Shown in pieces: positions 35,601-43,620 of a stretch of DNA of 64,000 nt. Made by a program: the position numbers and the translations under genes. Under the pieces are notes generated by a model, which saw nothing but the letters and a program-made list of their open reading frames with translations, made no database searches and was not told the origin of the DNA. How positions within the stretch are numbered: the first letter of the stretch is position 1; each line of letters begins with the position of its first letter. The DNA comes from Doryteuthis pealeii (Eukaryota > Mollusca > Cephalopoda > Myopsida > Loliginidae), in assembly GCA_023376005.1 (NCBI GenBank), contig CM042143.1:88509140-88573139 (forward strand), read 5' to 3'.

Positions 35601-37456
35601 ATCAATTCTTAATGGATAATACAATTTTTTTATAAACACATTTTTCTATTTAACCCATAGATGGGACCCTAACAAGTACTACCACTCCAGGTCAGAGTGG
35701 ACCAGGGAGCAATGGTGATGAAGGGGTGCTCCACATTCCCCAAACCTCCAAAACTGGAACCTCACCATCAGATAGAGGAGAGAGTACAGTCAAATTACTC
35801 TGTCGTAAATCATGTTAAGTACTACTATGCGAAACCTATATGGGGGAACTGGGAAAGCCCCTATCTGCCTCCCATGAAGCCTCTTCTCGTCCGGGGTCAC
35901 AGACATTCCTGGTCAAAACCTGGAACTTCCATTTTTATTTTTAAATCTATTTCTGGGTCATTCTTCGGTCAATTACTGGCACCTAGTTGAGTGTTTACTC
36001 TTCCAAATTTTAACCTTTGTACTTATTTCTTTTTCTTCTCTTTCTCCAGAAATCCAAATACCGTTTTATTTTTACCAATCCCCAAATTCCCCATAGACCA
36101 TAATAATTACGCTACATGCATGTCAGACTTTTAACTGAATTGTTGTAAAGTTTAAAAAGTGTTCATCCTTTTGATTCCATGCCCAGTATTTATTCCATCG
36201 TGACTCTTTTATCACATCAGTGCCATACAATTGAACATCACCAAATCAGCAGTGAATAAAAACTACAACACAATACAACAACACAACACTAGACAATATC
36301 AGCCAAATTTATAATTGTTATGTTTTTAACATACAGATAAAAAATACGGAAGACTGAAATGATAATGCAAGACCAGTGATAAGTTCAAATGTTGCAGCTT
36401 AACCATGCAGTTATTAGCTGTCCCAATCAACCCACTATAATAGATTAAATAATTACTGCCACTACTGCCAAGAAGAGTCCATTAAGCTGAGGAGGTGTTT
36501 GACTGTTCCACTGTCCAATAAGTTAACAATCTGTAACAGTCATTTCCAGACTGTAGGTTCAATCCTGGCTAAGGTTGAGAGTAATACAGAATAACAATTA
36601 ACAACCAGGTTGTTGTAAAATTAACAAGGTTTTATTTAACACAGGGTAGAGAAATGCTTCTACCCTCAGGGCGACTTAACCAGTTCAAATGCTGCGTCAA
36701 AACATTAAACAAACGCCAATCCACAAGTAAACATGGCGGAGACCTCACTTCCAGCTTTCACAAATCAAAGGGGAGCAACTCTATTTTTTGTTAAGTCTAT
36801 TTTGTTGAGTTTTCCTAACAGTAATATTGCCGAAAGACCCCATTACTATTAAATAGCAAGTTTGATACTAGCTGGAGGCACTATACTTGTGACTTTATGT
36901 CAGATCCTAACCTTAGCAAACAGGTGGGGTAAATACCTACTGGGAGGGCGGGGGGGGGGGGGTCAAATTGTCATTGGTAAAGAGTCTCTCTTGCAGAATT
37001 ATAAGCACCCGCATAGAAAATCACAAGTTCCTGGTTCAATACCAGTTCCGCCAAATCAGTGCAGGAGTAGCGCATAGATTGAGTAATCTGATCTATGTGG
37101 TAAAGTGGAAGCTGACGGTAGCTGTGGCGCTCCACCTTAGCAAAAACAATCTCCGTAGTCTAGTGCCAGCGAAAAGGGGATAGACTACCTCACTGTCCAG
37201 CTGATATTGACAATAGGCCACTTTCAATTATTTCTTGCTTTGACTAAATAAATAAAATAGATTAAATTTTAGAAAAAAAAAAAAATTTAAAAAAAATTAC
37301 CTTTCTTTAAGCTTTTGGTTTTCCTTTTGGGCCGTTTGGTGTGCTCATTGCTTGTTGGTTCCATCTTCATCAGCTTAGTACGCTTACTGCTTCGACTTTT
37401 CTCACTCGAGACTTCCAATTTCTTTGTCGATCGCCGGGACCCCTCCACCAAATTAT
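21135..37456 (-). CDS. TP53BP1: TP53BP1 (53BP1) homologue, C-terminal third with tandem BRCT repeats
   Basis: Eight in-phase exons on the minus strand were found: 37456-37301, 30283-30197, 28234-28064, 26276-26188, 24365-24240, 24087-24014, 22622-22489 and 21322-21135. They give about 340 residues and a TGA stop at 21137-21135. The first visible exon opens DNLVEG, as in the vertebrate 53BP1 linker after the Tudor domain, and is rich in Lys/Arg (KRPKRKTKSLKK, a likely nuclear localisation signal). BRCT1 runs from about residue 90 to 220 and carries GIPCVSYLWIRDCCKQ; BRCT2 from about 235 to 340 carries TEWVIQCLIYGQKL, with the hallmark Trp of each repeat kept. 53BP1 is a nuclear DNA double-strand-break response scaffold, and these BRCT repeats bind partner proteins. 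Exons for the Tudor domain and the long N-terminus were not found between 37457 and 64000. They may be outside the window or lost in the disrupted sequence. Confidence 0.93.
21455..21860 (+). mobile_element. Retrotransposon 3' end with zinc finger and internal duplication
   Basis: The frame ending SLFVCSQCTRDCHSKIGLLI has the C-x2-C...H zinc-knuckle pattern that ends several non-LTR element proteins. A segment of about 120 bases (TTTGGACTATTGAAGGCACA ... CAGCAGCCTCAGCAA) is directly repeated at 21475-21580 and 21669-21770. It lies in the last TP53BP1 intron. Confidence 0.65.
22280..22372. mobile_element. End fragment of the 433-bp foldback MITE family
   Basis: TTTAGTATTTTTCTTCTTTC followed by GGGGTGACATATGATGGTGG and GTTAAGTAGGATTTAACC matches the right arm of 33176-33608. 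Confidence 0.75.
22489..22622 (-). CDS. TP53BP1: TP53BP1 exon: start of BRCT2
   Basis: This 134-base exon has acceptor TTTCTTTTAG and donor AGAG|GTCAGT. It contains TQVLVYSTSPDFVSTWSEIL, aligned with the vertebrate [21 protein letters not shown] strand and helix. A split Cys codon joins it to the preceding exon. Confidence 0.93.
23370..23992 (+). mobile_element. Non-autonomous Helitron, family 1 (third copy)
   Basis: It is collinear with 16286-16912 along its length (ATTATAATGGAGATTGTGTG at the start; GCACCCGGCGGAGGGTGC hairpin at the end). The terminal tetranucleotide is TTAG instead of CTAG and the 5' TC has become TT. It lies in a TP53BP1 intron. Confidence 0.8.
24014..24087 (-). CDS. TP53BP1: TP53BP1 exon: inter-BRCT region
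   Basis: This 74-base exon has acceptor TTGTTGTAG and donor AATG|GTAAGT. It encodes GISADYKSYMLPAGISLKKK and then SLIE, matching the vertebrate NYRNYLLPAGYSLEEQRILDW stretch that ends BRCT1. Confidence 0.93.
24240..24365 (-). CDS. TP53BP1: TP53BP1 exon: BRCT1 core
   Basis: This exon is exactly 42 codons, phase 0 at both ends. The acceptor is TTTATCAG; the donor is CAG|GTGAGA. It encodes the BRCT1 helix with LAAGIPCVSYLWIRDCC, equivalent to LASGIPCVSHVWVHDSC in vertebrates. Confidence 0.95.
24415..24468. repeat. (AT)n microsatellite in TP53BP1 intron
   Basis: An AT run of about 50 bases next to a 126-base exon. Another, (AT)n followed by (GA)n, lies at 24719-24779. Confidence 0.95.
25228..25578. 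mobile_element. Foldback MITE, copy 2
   Basis: It starts GGTAATCTGAACAT and ends ATGTTCAGATTACC. The arms share AATACAACTGCATGTTTTAA with copy 1, but the left arm has a deletion. A third partial end follows at 25668 (GGTAATCTGAACATTAGC). They lie in a TP53BP1 intron. Confidence 0.78.
25805..25995 (+). repeat. Copy of the AGAAATATTAACAT dispersed repeat
   Basis: It shares ATAGAAATATTAACATCTTT, GGTGAACATGTGGAGACTG and AAGGGTGTTAACATTTTT with 1080-1210. It lies in a TP53BP1 intron. Confidence 0.55.
26040..26160 (+). mobile_element. Fragment of the same non-LTR retrotransposon
   Basis: GTACAACTGTATGGCTGTAA and AAAGCTAGATGGGA match 19685-19745 of the longer copy, with an internal deletion. Confidence 0.55.
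26188..26276 (-). CDS. TP53BP1: TP53BP1 exon: BRCT1
   Basis: This 89-base exon has acceptor CTCTTTAG and donor AAG|GTAAAT. It encodes DEPEIPFDKQHLQSQIEAGG and then GTVFDSWSDK, matching the vertebrate PPFNKQYTESQLRAGAG region. The first intron base on its 3' side opens the 1.8-kb intron that holds a 25-kb-region cluster of foldback MITEs. Confidence 0.93.
26354..26553. mobile_element. MITE, TTTCCTATAAGTC family, copy 2 with 8-bp duplication
   Basis: It is 200 bp, from GGTTATTTCCTATAAGTC to GACTTATAGGAAATAACT. ATTATTGT flanks both sides (26346-26353 and 26554-26561). The centre contains CACCCTAACCCTAAACCCTA, a telomere-like stretch. It is next to the solo LTR at 26559. Confidence 0.88.
26559..26806 (+). 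mobile_element. Solo-LTR-like element with 5-bp target duplication
   Basis: It begins TGTTATG and ends CTAACA (TG...CA ends) and is flanked by ATTAT on both sides (26554-26558 and 26807-26811). A second copy lies at 36316-36820. An 8-bp-TSD MITE has landed exactly at its 5' edge. Confidence 0.65.
26885..27057 (-). repeat. SINE family 1, 5'-truncated
   Basis: The tail and middle are intact, but the tRNA-like head is lost at GAGTTGGCGAGGG. This is a clean 5' truncation, typical of LINE-driven retroposition. It lies in TP53BP1 intron sequence. Confidence 0.78.
27060..27640. other. TP53BP1 intron, AT-rich, nothing recognised
   Basis: Very AT-rich (many TATAAATTTA-type words) with a C-rich patch near 27317. 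I see no exon or clear repeat. Confidence 0.55.
27640..27990 (-). repeat. Repeat family B, copy 2
   Basis: The plus strand has GGCATATCAACCTCAGTGGG, TAACCCATAGATGGGACCC and CACCATCAGATAGAGTTTAA, the reverse complement of copy 1. An 81-codon minus-strand ORF here is a by-product of the repeat. Confidence 0.7.
28064..28234 (-). CDS. TP53BP1: TP53BP1 exon: start of BRCT1
   Basis: This 171-base exon has acceptor TTTTCTTAG and donor ATGG|GTGAGT. It contains KNLFKGMNFLLTHTEKS, aligning with the KTLFLGYAFLLT strand that opens BRCT1 in the vertebrate protein, followed by a Ser-rich insert. Confidence 0.9.
28640..28815 (+). mobile_element. Retrotransposon 3' end fragment with zinc finger
   Basis: The plus frame GIICCECGKMCKTLAGLKSH then IRAAQF and a stop shows a C2H2-like finger of the kind that ends some non-LTR element proteins. 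No polymerase part is adjacent. Confidence 0.55.
29632..29806 (+). mobile_element. LTR-like segment in TP53BP1 intron
   Basis: CTGTATAAAAGCAACC, about 60 bases later AAATAAAGCTTGC, and an end at TTTTTACTACA. This spacing is typical of an LTR promoter and polyadenylation unit. The 5' limit is uncertain and no internal region was recognised. Confidence 0.45.
30197..30283 (-). CDS. TP53BP1: TP53BP1 exon: linker
   Basis: This 87-base exon has acceptor TTTTCTTAG and donor AAAG|GTAAAT. It encodes ESKDPDRFIGAAVSSPKSQR and then YGKIPHVKK. The region is poorly conserved in the family; it is assigned by matching splice phases with both neighbours and its position between the basic linker and BRCT1. 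Confidence 0.82.
30469..30980 (+). mobile_element. Deleted mariner-like element with transposase N-terminal relic
   Basis: The 512-bp element has ends CAGGGTGATTGAAAAGTAAC and the inverse (GTAATTCCCTATTTT near the end), with TA on both sides. Inside, a plus-strand frame reads QRPSRIVNPN and later SPKKSIRQAAKESGISS, a helix-turn-helix-type motif common at the N-terminus of Tc1/mariner transposases. The catalytic DDE region is missing, so it is non-autonomous. It sits in the 6.9-kb TP53BP1 intron. Confidence 0.8.
31000..31342 (-). repeat. SINE family 2 and associated tail, with internal duplication
   Basis: GATGTGGCACATGGTCAATTT near the left side, and the motif ATACCTTTCCCAAGNGTATTAG twice (about 31126 and 31226). 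It ends with a tRNA-like head whose minus-strand box B is GTTCAAACTCC. A similar arrangement occurs at 2820-3190. Confidence 0.55.
31561..31615. repeat. (AT)n microsatellites of the 31.5-32.7-kb block
   Basis: AT runs at 31561-31615, 32383-32422 and 32619-32680 bracket the Penelope fragment, the 143-bp duplication and an inverted repeat. Confidence 0.9.
31620..31760 (+). mobile_element. Penelope-like reverse transcriptase fragment
   Basis: The plus frame reads SDKGGGVVVMCSKQYNDKML and then DRNTYEI. The DKGGGVVVM motif is typical of Penelope-like reverse transcriptases upstream of the catalytic core. Nothing else of the protein is preserved nearby. Confidence 0.6.
31848..32133. repeat. Exact 143-bp tandem duplication
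   Basis: 31848-31990 and 31991-32133 are identical as far as I compared. The unit is AT-rich and without a gene, so the duplication must be recent or maintained. Confidence 0.88.
32423..32586. repeat. Inverted repeat (GAGGTAAATAAGGAATG)
   Basis: Arms 32423-32485 and about 32530-32586 are near-perfect complements, with a Leu/Ser-codon-rich loop sequence. (AT)n tracts flank both sides. It lies in a TP53BP1 intron. Confidence 0.75.
33176..33608. mobile_element. Long foldback MITE (433 bp) with perfect 8-bp target duplication
   Basis: Inverted arms of about 190 bases start GGTTAAATCCTACTTAACGG and end in the inverse. AGTTAAAG flanks both sides (33168-33175 and 33609-33616). An end fragment of the same family is at 22290-22370. 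It lies in a TP53BP1 intron; a short ORF on it is not a gene. Confidence 0.88.
33808..34385 (+). repeat. Repeat family B, copy 3 (near full length)
   Basis: It begins GGGGCTTTAAAATACACCA and ends with AGAGTTAACATGCCATAAAA. Landmarks are in the same order as in copy 1. Confidence 0.72.
34385..34815. repeat. Minisatellite, about 30-bp unit, around 14 copies
   Basis: The unit is close to ATAATTTTCTATCTATCTTT plus ATCAATTTC. Copies alternate between TTTCATAATT and TTTGATAATT versions, and some have extra CTAT units. It lies in a TP53BP1 intron. Confidence 0.9.
34816..35530. other. TP53BP1 intron, nothing recognised
   Basis: Ordinary AT-rich sequence with a (C)n run near 35205 and (AG)n at 35505-35527. 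No exon matching the TP53BP1 phases was found. Confidence 0.5.
35535..35785 (-). repeat. Repeat family B, copy 4 (3' part)
   Basis: The segment from GGCATATCAACCTCAGTGGG to CTCACCATCAGATAGAG. It is preceded by an (AG)n run at 35505-35527. Confidence 0.7.
36316..36820 (+). mobile_element. Second solo-LTR-like copy, interrupted by an insertion
   Basis: It has the same ends (TGTTATG...CTAACA), with flanks ATAAT and GTAAT. An extra 227 bases (36377-36603) interrupt it, bounded by ACCAG on both sides. The insert has a tRNA-like box B (GGTTCAATCC), so it may be a SINE. Confidence 0.6.
37013..37223 (+). repeat. SINE family 1, partial head
   Basis: Box B-like GGTTCAATACC is followed by the body and the tail ending ATTGACAATAGGCCACTT. 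It lies just 78 bases from a TP53BP1 exon. Confidence 0.75.
37301..37456 (-). CDS. TP53BP1: TP53BP1 exon: basic linker / nuclear localisation region
   Basis: This is a 156-base exon, acceptor TTTGCAG and donor AAAG|GTAATT. It encodes DNLVEGSRRSTKKLEV and then a Ser/Lys/Arg-rich stretch ending KRPKRKTKSLKK. DNLVEG is shared with the vertebrate protein just after the Tudor domain. It is the most 5' TP53BP1 exon I can support. Confidence 0.88.
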
Positions 37457-37639
37457 CTGCAAAAAAAGAACATAATTTTTTTTTTATACTTGCAATGCTA
37501 ATAATGAGATTTATTGTGTCCAGTGCTCAGGTGCACCACAACTCATCAATATTCAACTTTCGTGGGTTATTTAATGAAAAAAGCTATCCTTATAGAAGAA
37601 CAGTCGTGGTACCACAAGGTTGGTTAAACTAATCACTGC

Positions 37640-38260
37640 ACTTGGTAATATAATAATAATTAAATTTATTGTGTATAGTGCTCAGGTGCATCACAACTCA
37701 TCAAAGTCTCATGTCTAGTACACAGAATAATGTATCAGTGTCAGGAACATGAAGTGTACAGTAACAATATACATGTATGTGTACGCGTACATGTATATGT
37801 GTGTGGATGGGAGTATCAGGTACAGTGTTGGCGGACTATAGGAAGCATGGAGGCTTTAAAAAGATGCAGTGTTTCGGCAGCCCACAACGGATGCAGGCAG
37901 CTTATTCCATGCCTCAGCAACTCTGAGCATGAAAAATGTTTTCAAAAGTCATGTGAGTTATGCTGTTTTTCTGACTTTGTAGGGCATGCCCACGTGGGTT
38001 AGAAACATGGAGATCAAAAAGGTGGTCATGGTTGCTGTTGTTAAGATGATTAATGACCTTATGAGTGTTACCAGGACAGTTGCCAGATGCTGGGAGTTTC
38101 AAACAAATCCATTCCCAGGGGCCAGCAAGATGTCCAGAATATGGCAGATGTCTGATGGAGGGTCTTCATTTGGTTGCACATCTCTTATTATAGTTTCTGG
38201 GAGGTTAATGTTCTGGAGCGAGATAGGGGTTCAAGACTGGTGATGCAAATTCCATGTGTG
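37640..38260 (-). mobile_element. Non-LTR (Jockey/CR1-like) retrotransposon 3' end
   Basis: The minus strand gives HVSNPRGHALQSQKN, then after a frame change KTFFMLRVAEAWNKLPASVV. That is the reverse-transcriptase tail FFxxRVxxxWNxLPxxVV. A short repeat TTTATTGTGTNNAGTGCTCA is present at 37508 and 37666 on the outer side. It begins 180 bases upstream of the first TP53BP1 exon seen. Confidence 0.7.
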
Positions 38261-38304
38261 GGTTTTTTTTTACAGCATATTAACCCTTTTCAGGTAATTT
38301 AACC

Positions 38305-38510
38305 CTTTATCTACCACTGCCATTCCATAATAGTGAAATGGTTGACAGGCTAGTATCATATCACTGGTCCTTTACTACTGAATAGAAATCTATTCATTTA
38401 ATTCATTTTTAACTCTAAACCCTTTTCTAAGTGCTGGTGATCTTGGACGTATTAGGGGGGGTACAGCATTTTTGATCGTCGGCGCGGTTTAGGATGCTCT
38501 GGAGATAAAG
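38305..38510 (+). repeat. Dispersed repeat shared with 62990-63230
   Basis: AACCCTTTATCTACCACTGCC, ATGGTTGACAGGCTAGTATC and GGATGCTCTGGAGATAAAG recur in order at 62995-63225. The head resembles SINE family 2. Confidence 0.65.
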
Positions 38511-38673
38511 GGGGGTAATGCCAAATCAAGTTATTGATATCAGGTTGTTTACTGCACCTGCTGTTGCTTAAATGGTCACCATCTAAGTATTGAATAGGCT
38601 CATCACTTCTTAACTTCAGTGATCTAGAGGGAACCGATGCTTTTAACGTGACTAGACAGTAAGCAAAGAACAT
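38452..38673 (-). other. Unassigned 73-codon ORF partly on repeat
   Basis: Its last third lies on the dispersed repeat above, and the rest (including SDEPIQYLDGDHL) is unrecognised. It is upstream of the TP53BP1 exons on the same strand, but I see no Tudor-like residues and no matching splice sites, so I do not assign it to that gene. Confidence 0.2.
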
Positions 38674-39057
38674 AGTAGTTGTTTAGCTAAATATTAAATC
38701 TTTGAAATAAAGTAAATAATTTTAGTGTTTAATGCAAAATATGTTTAGGTAAGCTGAATGTGGCAAGTAAAAAAAAATGTTTTTCATTCATTAATTTCTT
38801 GTTAGACATGTGCATAATCTGAGTCCTATTGCACAATTATAATGAACTAACCATCAGCAGCTTACAGTAGTATCACAGTGGTGAGAGAGCTGCTGTAAAG
38901 CTTAAAGTAGGCAATAATTTAACTTAGTATTATCCTTTATCTTGACAATTTTTTATTGCAACTCTCTCGAGTTTTCACTTCTTGGACAATTTATAGAAAT
39001 GGCAATAAAAGCAATGAGAATTAAGATGGTGAAAGATAAGACTACACAATTTTTCCT

Positions 39058-39160
39058 ATTTAATCTATAGATGGGACCCTAACAGGTACTACCACTCCAA
39101 GTCAGGGTGGACCTGGGAATAATGCTGATGAAGGGATAATCCACATTCCCTAAACATTTG
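39058..39160 (-). repeat. Repeat family B, fragment
   Basis: It contains ATAGATGGGACCCTAACAGG and the region to CCACATTCCCTAAAC. Confidence 0.6.
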
Positions 39161-39694
39161 TTCTCTGCTTGAAAAGAAATCAACATCAAAAAAAGTGCCA
39201 CATTTATCAGGTAAGCTAATATCTTTTTTCATTTTAATATATTTGTTAGGATTATCTTCCCTTACTGGCTACAGTTTGCCATGAGGTGGAATTGCAAACC
39301 TGAATATTTAAAGGCATTGCTGAAAAAAAATCTATCTCTTTCTCCTGGACTCTCTAGCTGTCAGAACTAGACACAAGTTGAGTGTCTGTCCATTTGGACT
39401 AAGGGGCTTAGCCCTCAGTACACAGGCTTATATGTGCACCTGTATATAGGCCATTTTATACTCTATGCTACAGGCATTTCTGTGTACAGTGTACATGCAT
39501 TCAATACTCTATGCTTTCATAGAGGCCATGCATCTGTAGTGTCCTTTTTGGAGTACACAGTAAGTGACAACCTTTATTTTTCTTTTTATAGCCACAGACT
39601 ACCAACAAAGAGCCTATTCTTTAGTACTTATATCTATCCTGTTTTGTATTCTTTCTGTTGGACTCATTCATCATCATTGGCAATTCAGTTAAGA

Positions 39695-39949
39695 CTATGA
39701 ATAAAGTTTTTTGTGTGCCCCTGAGGTTGCAGTGCTCCTGTGACTATGAAGTCCTATGTTTGAGAAACATTCTCGACCACAGATTTTGCATTTGTAGTGT
39801 TGTCTGTAGATGATGGATGTTCCGATGCTTTGGTTGCCGTGCTTTCTTATGGACCTCTTAGCTTCATCATGTAGTACTTCGGTGAATCTGACGTGTGACA
39901 GGCCTATATGGGGATTCTGCCTGCACCGAGGGAGCAGTCTTTGAGTCAA
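39695..39949 (-). mobile_element. Retrotransposon C-terminal fragment with zinc finger
   Basis: The minus frame contains AKRSIRKHGNQS and YKCKICGRECFSNIGLHSHR. The C-x2-C-x12-H arrangement is that of non-LTR element C-termini. The frame is open for 84 codons and stops in a degraded tail. Confidence 0.6.
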
Positions 39950-40259
39950 ATTTCTCCCAGCTGGAAGGGGATATGCTGGAACTATTTAAGACAAAAATCT
40001 ATTTGTTATAACTCATTTGATCAGAAGTTGTTCATATATATGTATGAGAATGTTGCAGAGAAATGATAGACCCGCCAACTATATTCTTTTTCAGACATAG
40101 GTAAGGCCAGAATGTGGCAGTCCAAAAAGAATTTTTATTCATTTATTTTTTGTTAGCACATGTGCACAGGGAATAATTTTTCTCTGCTTTGAAAAGAATA
40201 ACCATAATCACAGACAGAGTAAAAAAAATGCCACCATTTTATCAGGCTACGGTAATGAT

Positions 40260-40470
40260 TTTTTCTCATTACTTAGTACATTGTGTAAATGAAGATATAA
40301 TATTTTCATGCATGTCATCAAGTTCGTGCAGACGCACGGATCTCATGCTCTTCTCACATCCCTTCCCTACTGACAATATCCTCGGAGTTCGTGTGCCAGA
40401 TCCATGTTCTGCGGACGAGCTGAATACAGTGTTTATGTTTTTGAATGGTTTGATGTCCCACCGGTAGTGT
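40260..40470 (+). other. Unassigned open frame after a good splice acceptor
   Basis: TTTTTTCTCATTACTTAG precedes a frame reading CMSSSSCRRTDLMLFSHPFP and then NILGVRVPDPCSADELNTVF, ending TAG. It is more GC-rich and codon-like than its surroundings. I recognise no family. The opposite strand is open too, so coding status is uncertain. Confidence 0.25.
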
Positions 40471-41359
40471 CGATCAGTCAGGTGCAGAGACTCATCCAGC
40501 AAGCGTATTGTTGAGATGCAGCTAGCTACTCAGATGTCCTTGGAGACCTGAGGAAATTGTTGTCACTCAGAACTCCAGTGAAAGACTGCATACCACTTTA
40601 CTCTGGGTGAGAAATCTTAAAAGTACAATACCATGAAGAATGATTTCTATCTATATCTTCTATCTCTAATACTATATAGGGCAGTTTGTGTGGTATCTGT
40701 ATGGTATGGAGGAGAACTCAAATACCACAATTAATGACAAGTAATAATATATAATGTATATGCATCTAGTATCATATTTGGTTTCTGAGCAAAATAATGA
40801 AGATTTGATTTTATTTGGAAAGAATTTAAAATTCAATTTGAAAGGTAACAGAAAGGAAGTCATTTTGCATGTTATTTTTGCTTATCTTATTTTTGTTTTT
40901 TGGTATGTTTTTTTCGCTTTGAATATAATATGATTGATTGATCATTTTATATTTTTTTTTTTTTAAATTGTAAATTTCTTACTATATTGTTATACTATAT
41001 CGCTAGGGATTTTTTTGGGCAACCAGTGAGGATCTCATCTCGCGTAAGTAATATAGATTCTGGAGATAACTTTTTAAAAAAAGAACTCTACCCAGCAACG
41101 CCGGTAGCCACTTTAGTAAGTAATGGAAAATAATAATAATAATATGGAATAAATCTCACCCAGACTAACATCAGCCCCAAAAAGGTTGAGGGGGTGCCCA
41201 TATTGACATCTTGTCAGTTGATGATAGTTTCAATCAGAACAACAAAATTGCCGCTTGAAATCTTCTGAAAAATTCACTTGTTGCGTGTGTACAACTGTAA
41301 AAAGAAAAAAGCAAAAAATGTAGATCTCGTTTTGAGAACTACTTACATATCAATAAAAA

Positions 41360-41712
41360 ACTGAAGTAATCGGTTATATTCGGCTATAACTCAACCTAAA
41401 AAAGGGAACCATCTGATGACTGTACTTATTTATTTTATTTCCCAATTAAATCATTAACCTAAACCCTAAACCTACCGCGTCTTTTTTTTCTAGTAGATAA
41501 TTAATATATAGATTTATCAGTCAAATCAGGTTGGTTCCGTTTTTTAGGTGGAGTTGATTGACTGTTGATAAATTGGATTTATTTTTCATTAAACTACACA
41601 CACCTAACCGGTCTTCTTTGTTTCCTAGTAAGAGTAATAATAAAGTAAATAATTTATCAGTCCAATCAAGTGGTTTCCCCTTTTTTAGGTTGGAGTTTAT
41701 AGAAATAACAGT
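41360..41712. mobile_element. MITE, TTTCCTATAAGTC family, two degraded copies in tandem
   Basis: AAGGGAACCATCTGATGACTG, ATTTATCAGTCAAATCAGGTT and TTATCAGTCCAATCAAGTGG are indel-ridden versions of the family arms. The central CCTAAACCCTAAACCTA occurs once. Poor base quality in this region may explain part of the decay. Confidence 0.55.
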
Positions 41713-42164
41713 AATCTATATATCTGAATATTCGTGTTCCTTAAATTAAACCGTTAATCATCTTGCAGACATCTTGGTTAAATGAAACCATGCCAAATAT
41801 CCAACATGAATTGCAAAATGTAATCCTGATTAATCTGGTGTTGCTTACTGCGAGTCTTATGAGTGTGCACTCAGCTAAATAATGGACTTGCCATTTTTTA
41901 ATATAAAGAAAGAAGAACAAGCTACACAAAATATAAGAAAGAAAGAAAGAAAAGAATAGGGAAAGAAAGAGAAGGGGTTGAGTGTGCAGAAGCGATAATG
42001 CTAATTGTTAATTGAACATAATGAAAAGTGAAAAGAAGGAAAGAGAAAAAAAGAGTGAGAGAGAAGATAAATAAGATTATTATAACTTTTTACAATATTG
42101 AAATTATGGTATAATCCACGCTCCTGCTTTTAATGATGGTGAGAGATAGATTACGCAATTTTCC

Positions 42165-42440
42165 TATTTAATCATAGATGGGACCTAACAGGTAGTACGC
42201 TCCAGTCAGGGTGGACTGGGAGTATGGTGATGGGGGGTGCTCACATTCCCGTAGCGGAGAGCATCGATCGAGCCAAGAGTCGTCGATGAGACTCTAAACC
42301 ACTACACATAGATAATTAATGTCATCAACCAGGATTACAGACTCTCGAGCTACCATTATTTCTAAGTCACATTGATAAAAGGTGAGGGTTGGGAATTGTG
42401 CAAAAGGCATAGGGGGACAAAAGACCGCTGGATATTAGAC
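42165..42440 (-). repeat. Repeat family B, indel-rich copy
   Basis: It shows the same landmarks as the other copies but with many single-base losses (ATAGATGGGACCTAACAGGT lacks a C). This suggests low base accuracy in this part of the assembly. Confidence 0.55.
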
Positions 42441-42989
42441 AGAGTTGCAGATATTGTAACCTGGGCGATGCTTGTTGGGTGTGGGTTGCACTAGTGATGT
42501 TTTTTGTCCCCCGGTTCGACATACGACATAGCTAATTATGTTCACAAGTTAAACACTGTCTTTGCTAAAATCTGAATATAACCCTGATCTAAAAAAGATT
42601 TAAAGTTCTAAGGGCCAACTATGTCATGCTAATATCACATATCTCAGAATTGTGTTAAGTTTTCTAAGGAGTAACTATATATATCAAAATTATGTTATCA
42701 CAGACCATAAAGAACTAACACTTGCTATGAAAAAATAGAAAATCAAGTAACTTCGTGACTGTTGGTGTTGTCATGGCCATATTCTAATATGGTAAAGATA
42801 AGAATCCGCAGAGTCTGGACATGTCAATATGGTGCCCAATCACTCAGGAATCATAGAAATTATCCTGTTCGTTGACCATGACACGATTGACTGTGGAAGA
42901 TGATTTCAATCAGTAATTTGGAGTGAGTTTAACGACAATTCTCCACCATAAGCAAAATTGATTAAACATCCGTACAAAGACATACACAA

Positions 42990-43510
42990 CAATAAACAAC
43001 CTAGCAGTAATAAAAAGGAAAGAAAGAAAGAGAGAAAGAGGAGAGAAGAAGAGAGAGAAAAAGGAAGAGAGAAAGAGAAAGAAAAGATTATATAGAACAA
43101 ATAAGATAGACGAAAGAAAGAAGAAGAAAGATCTATGAGTAAAGAGAAAAAAAGAAGGGAAAGATGAGGAAATGAGAAAAGGGAAGAGAGAAGAAGAAAG
43201 ATTAAAACGCTTATTAAAAGGTTTAATGCATGTCTGCTAAGAAACTATAATTAACTAAGTAAATTAGAATAAATATAAATATTATAAGAAAGAATGAATG
43301 AACTCGAATAGCAGCGAAGAAGGAGAGAAGAAGAAAGAAAACAGAGGAGAAAAAGAGAAAAAAAGAACTGGAAAGAGCAAGAGAGAAAGACGAAAGAAGC
43401 GCAAGAGAAAGAAAGAAGAAAGAAAGAAGCGAAAGTGCAGAAAGAAATAGAAGAAGCAAAAGTTGGACAGAAGAAAAAAAGAAGAAAAGAAGAAAAGAAG
43501 AGAAGAAGTT
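42990..43510 (+). repeat. Polypurine (GA-rich) tract with one interruption
   Basis: Long strings of GAAAGAAAGAGAGAAAG type run over 43011-43205 and 43315-43510, separated by about 110 AT-rich bases. A shorter GA tract lies at 41930-42075. The Leu/Ser/Phe-rich minus-strand ORFs here are low-complexity artefacts. Confidence 0.9.
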
Positions 43511-43549
43511 CTGGTCTGTATCTTTTTTGGCACCGTCATTTTGGCAATC

Positions 43550-43620
43550 TGTGGGTTATTATAATGGAGATCGGAGTCTCTCAAGTCTGTAACCAAGAAT
43601 ATGGCTGGCTTTGATTATGA
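43550..43620 (+). mobile_element. Helitron family 1, 5' end fragment
   Basis: TTATTATAATGGAGATCGGA followed by TCAAGTCTGTAACCAAGAA matches the 5' terminus of the family. No 3' end is found nearby. Confidence 0.5.

Noticed and set aside
38452..38673. Additional upstream TP53BP1 exon
   Set aside because: It is on the right strand, but no Tudor residues are seen, no acceptor/donor pair gives the needed phase, and one third lies on a dispersed repeat.
43223..43596. Two overlapping Leu/Ser/Phe-rich minus-strand frames that look like membrane proteins
   Set aside because: They are the complement of a GA-rich low-complexity tract, with two overlapping frames open at once and no conserved signal.
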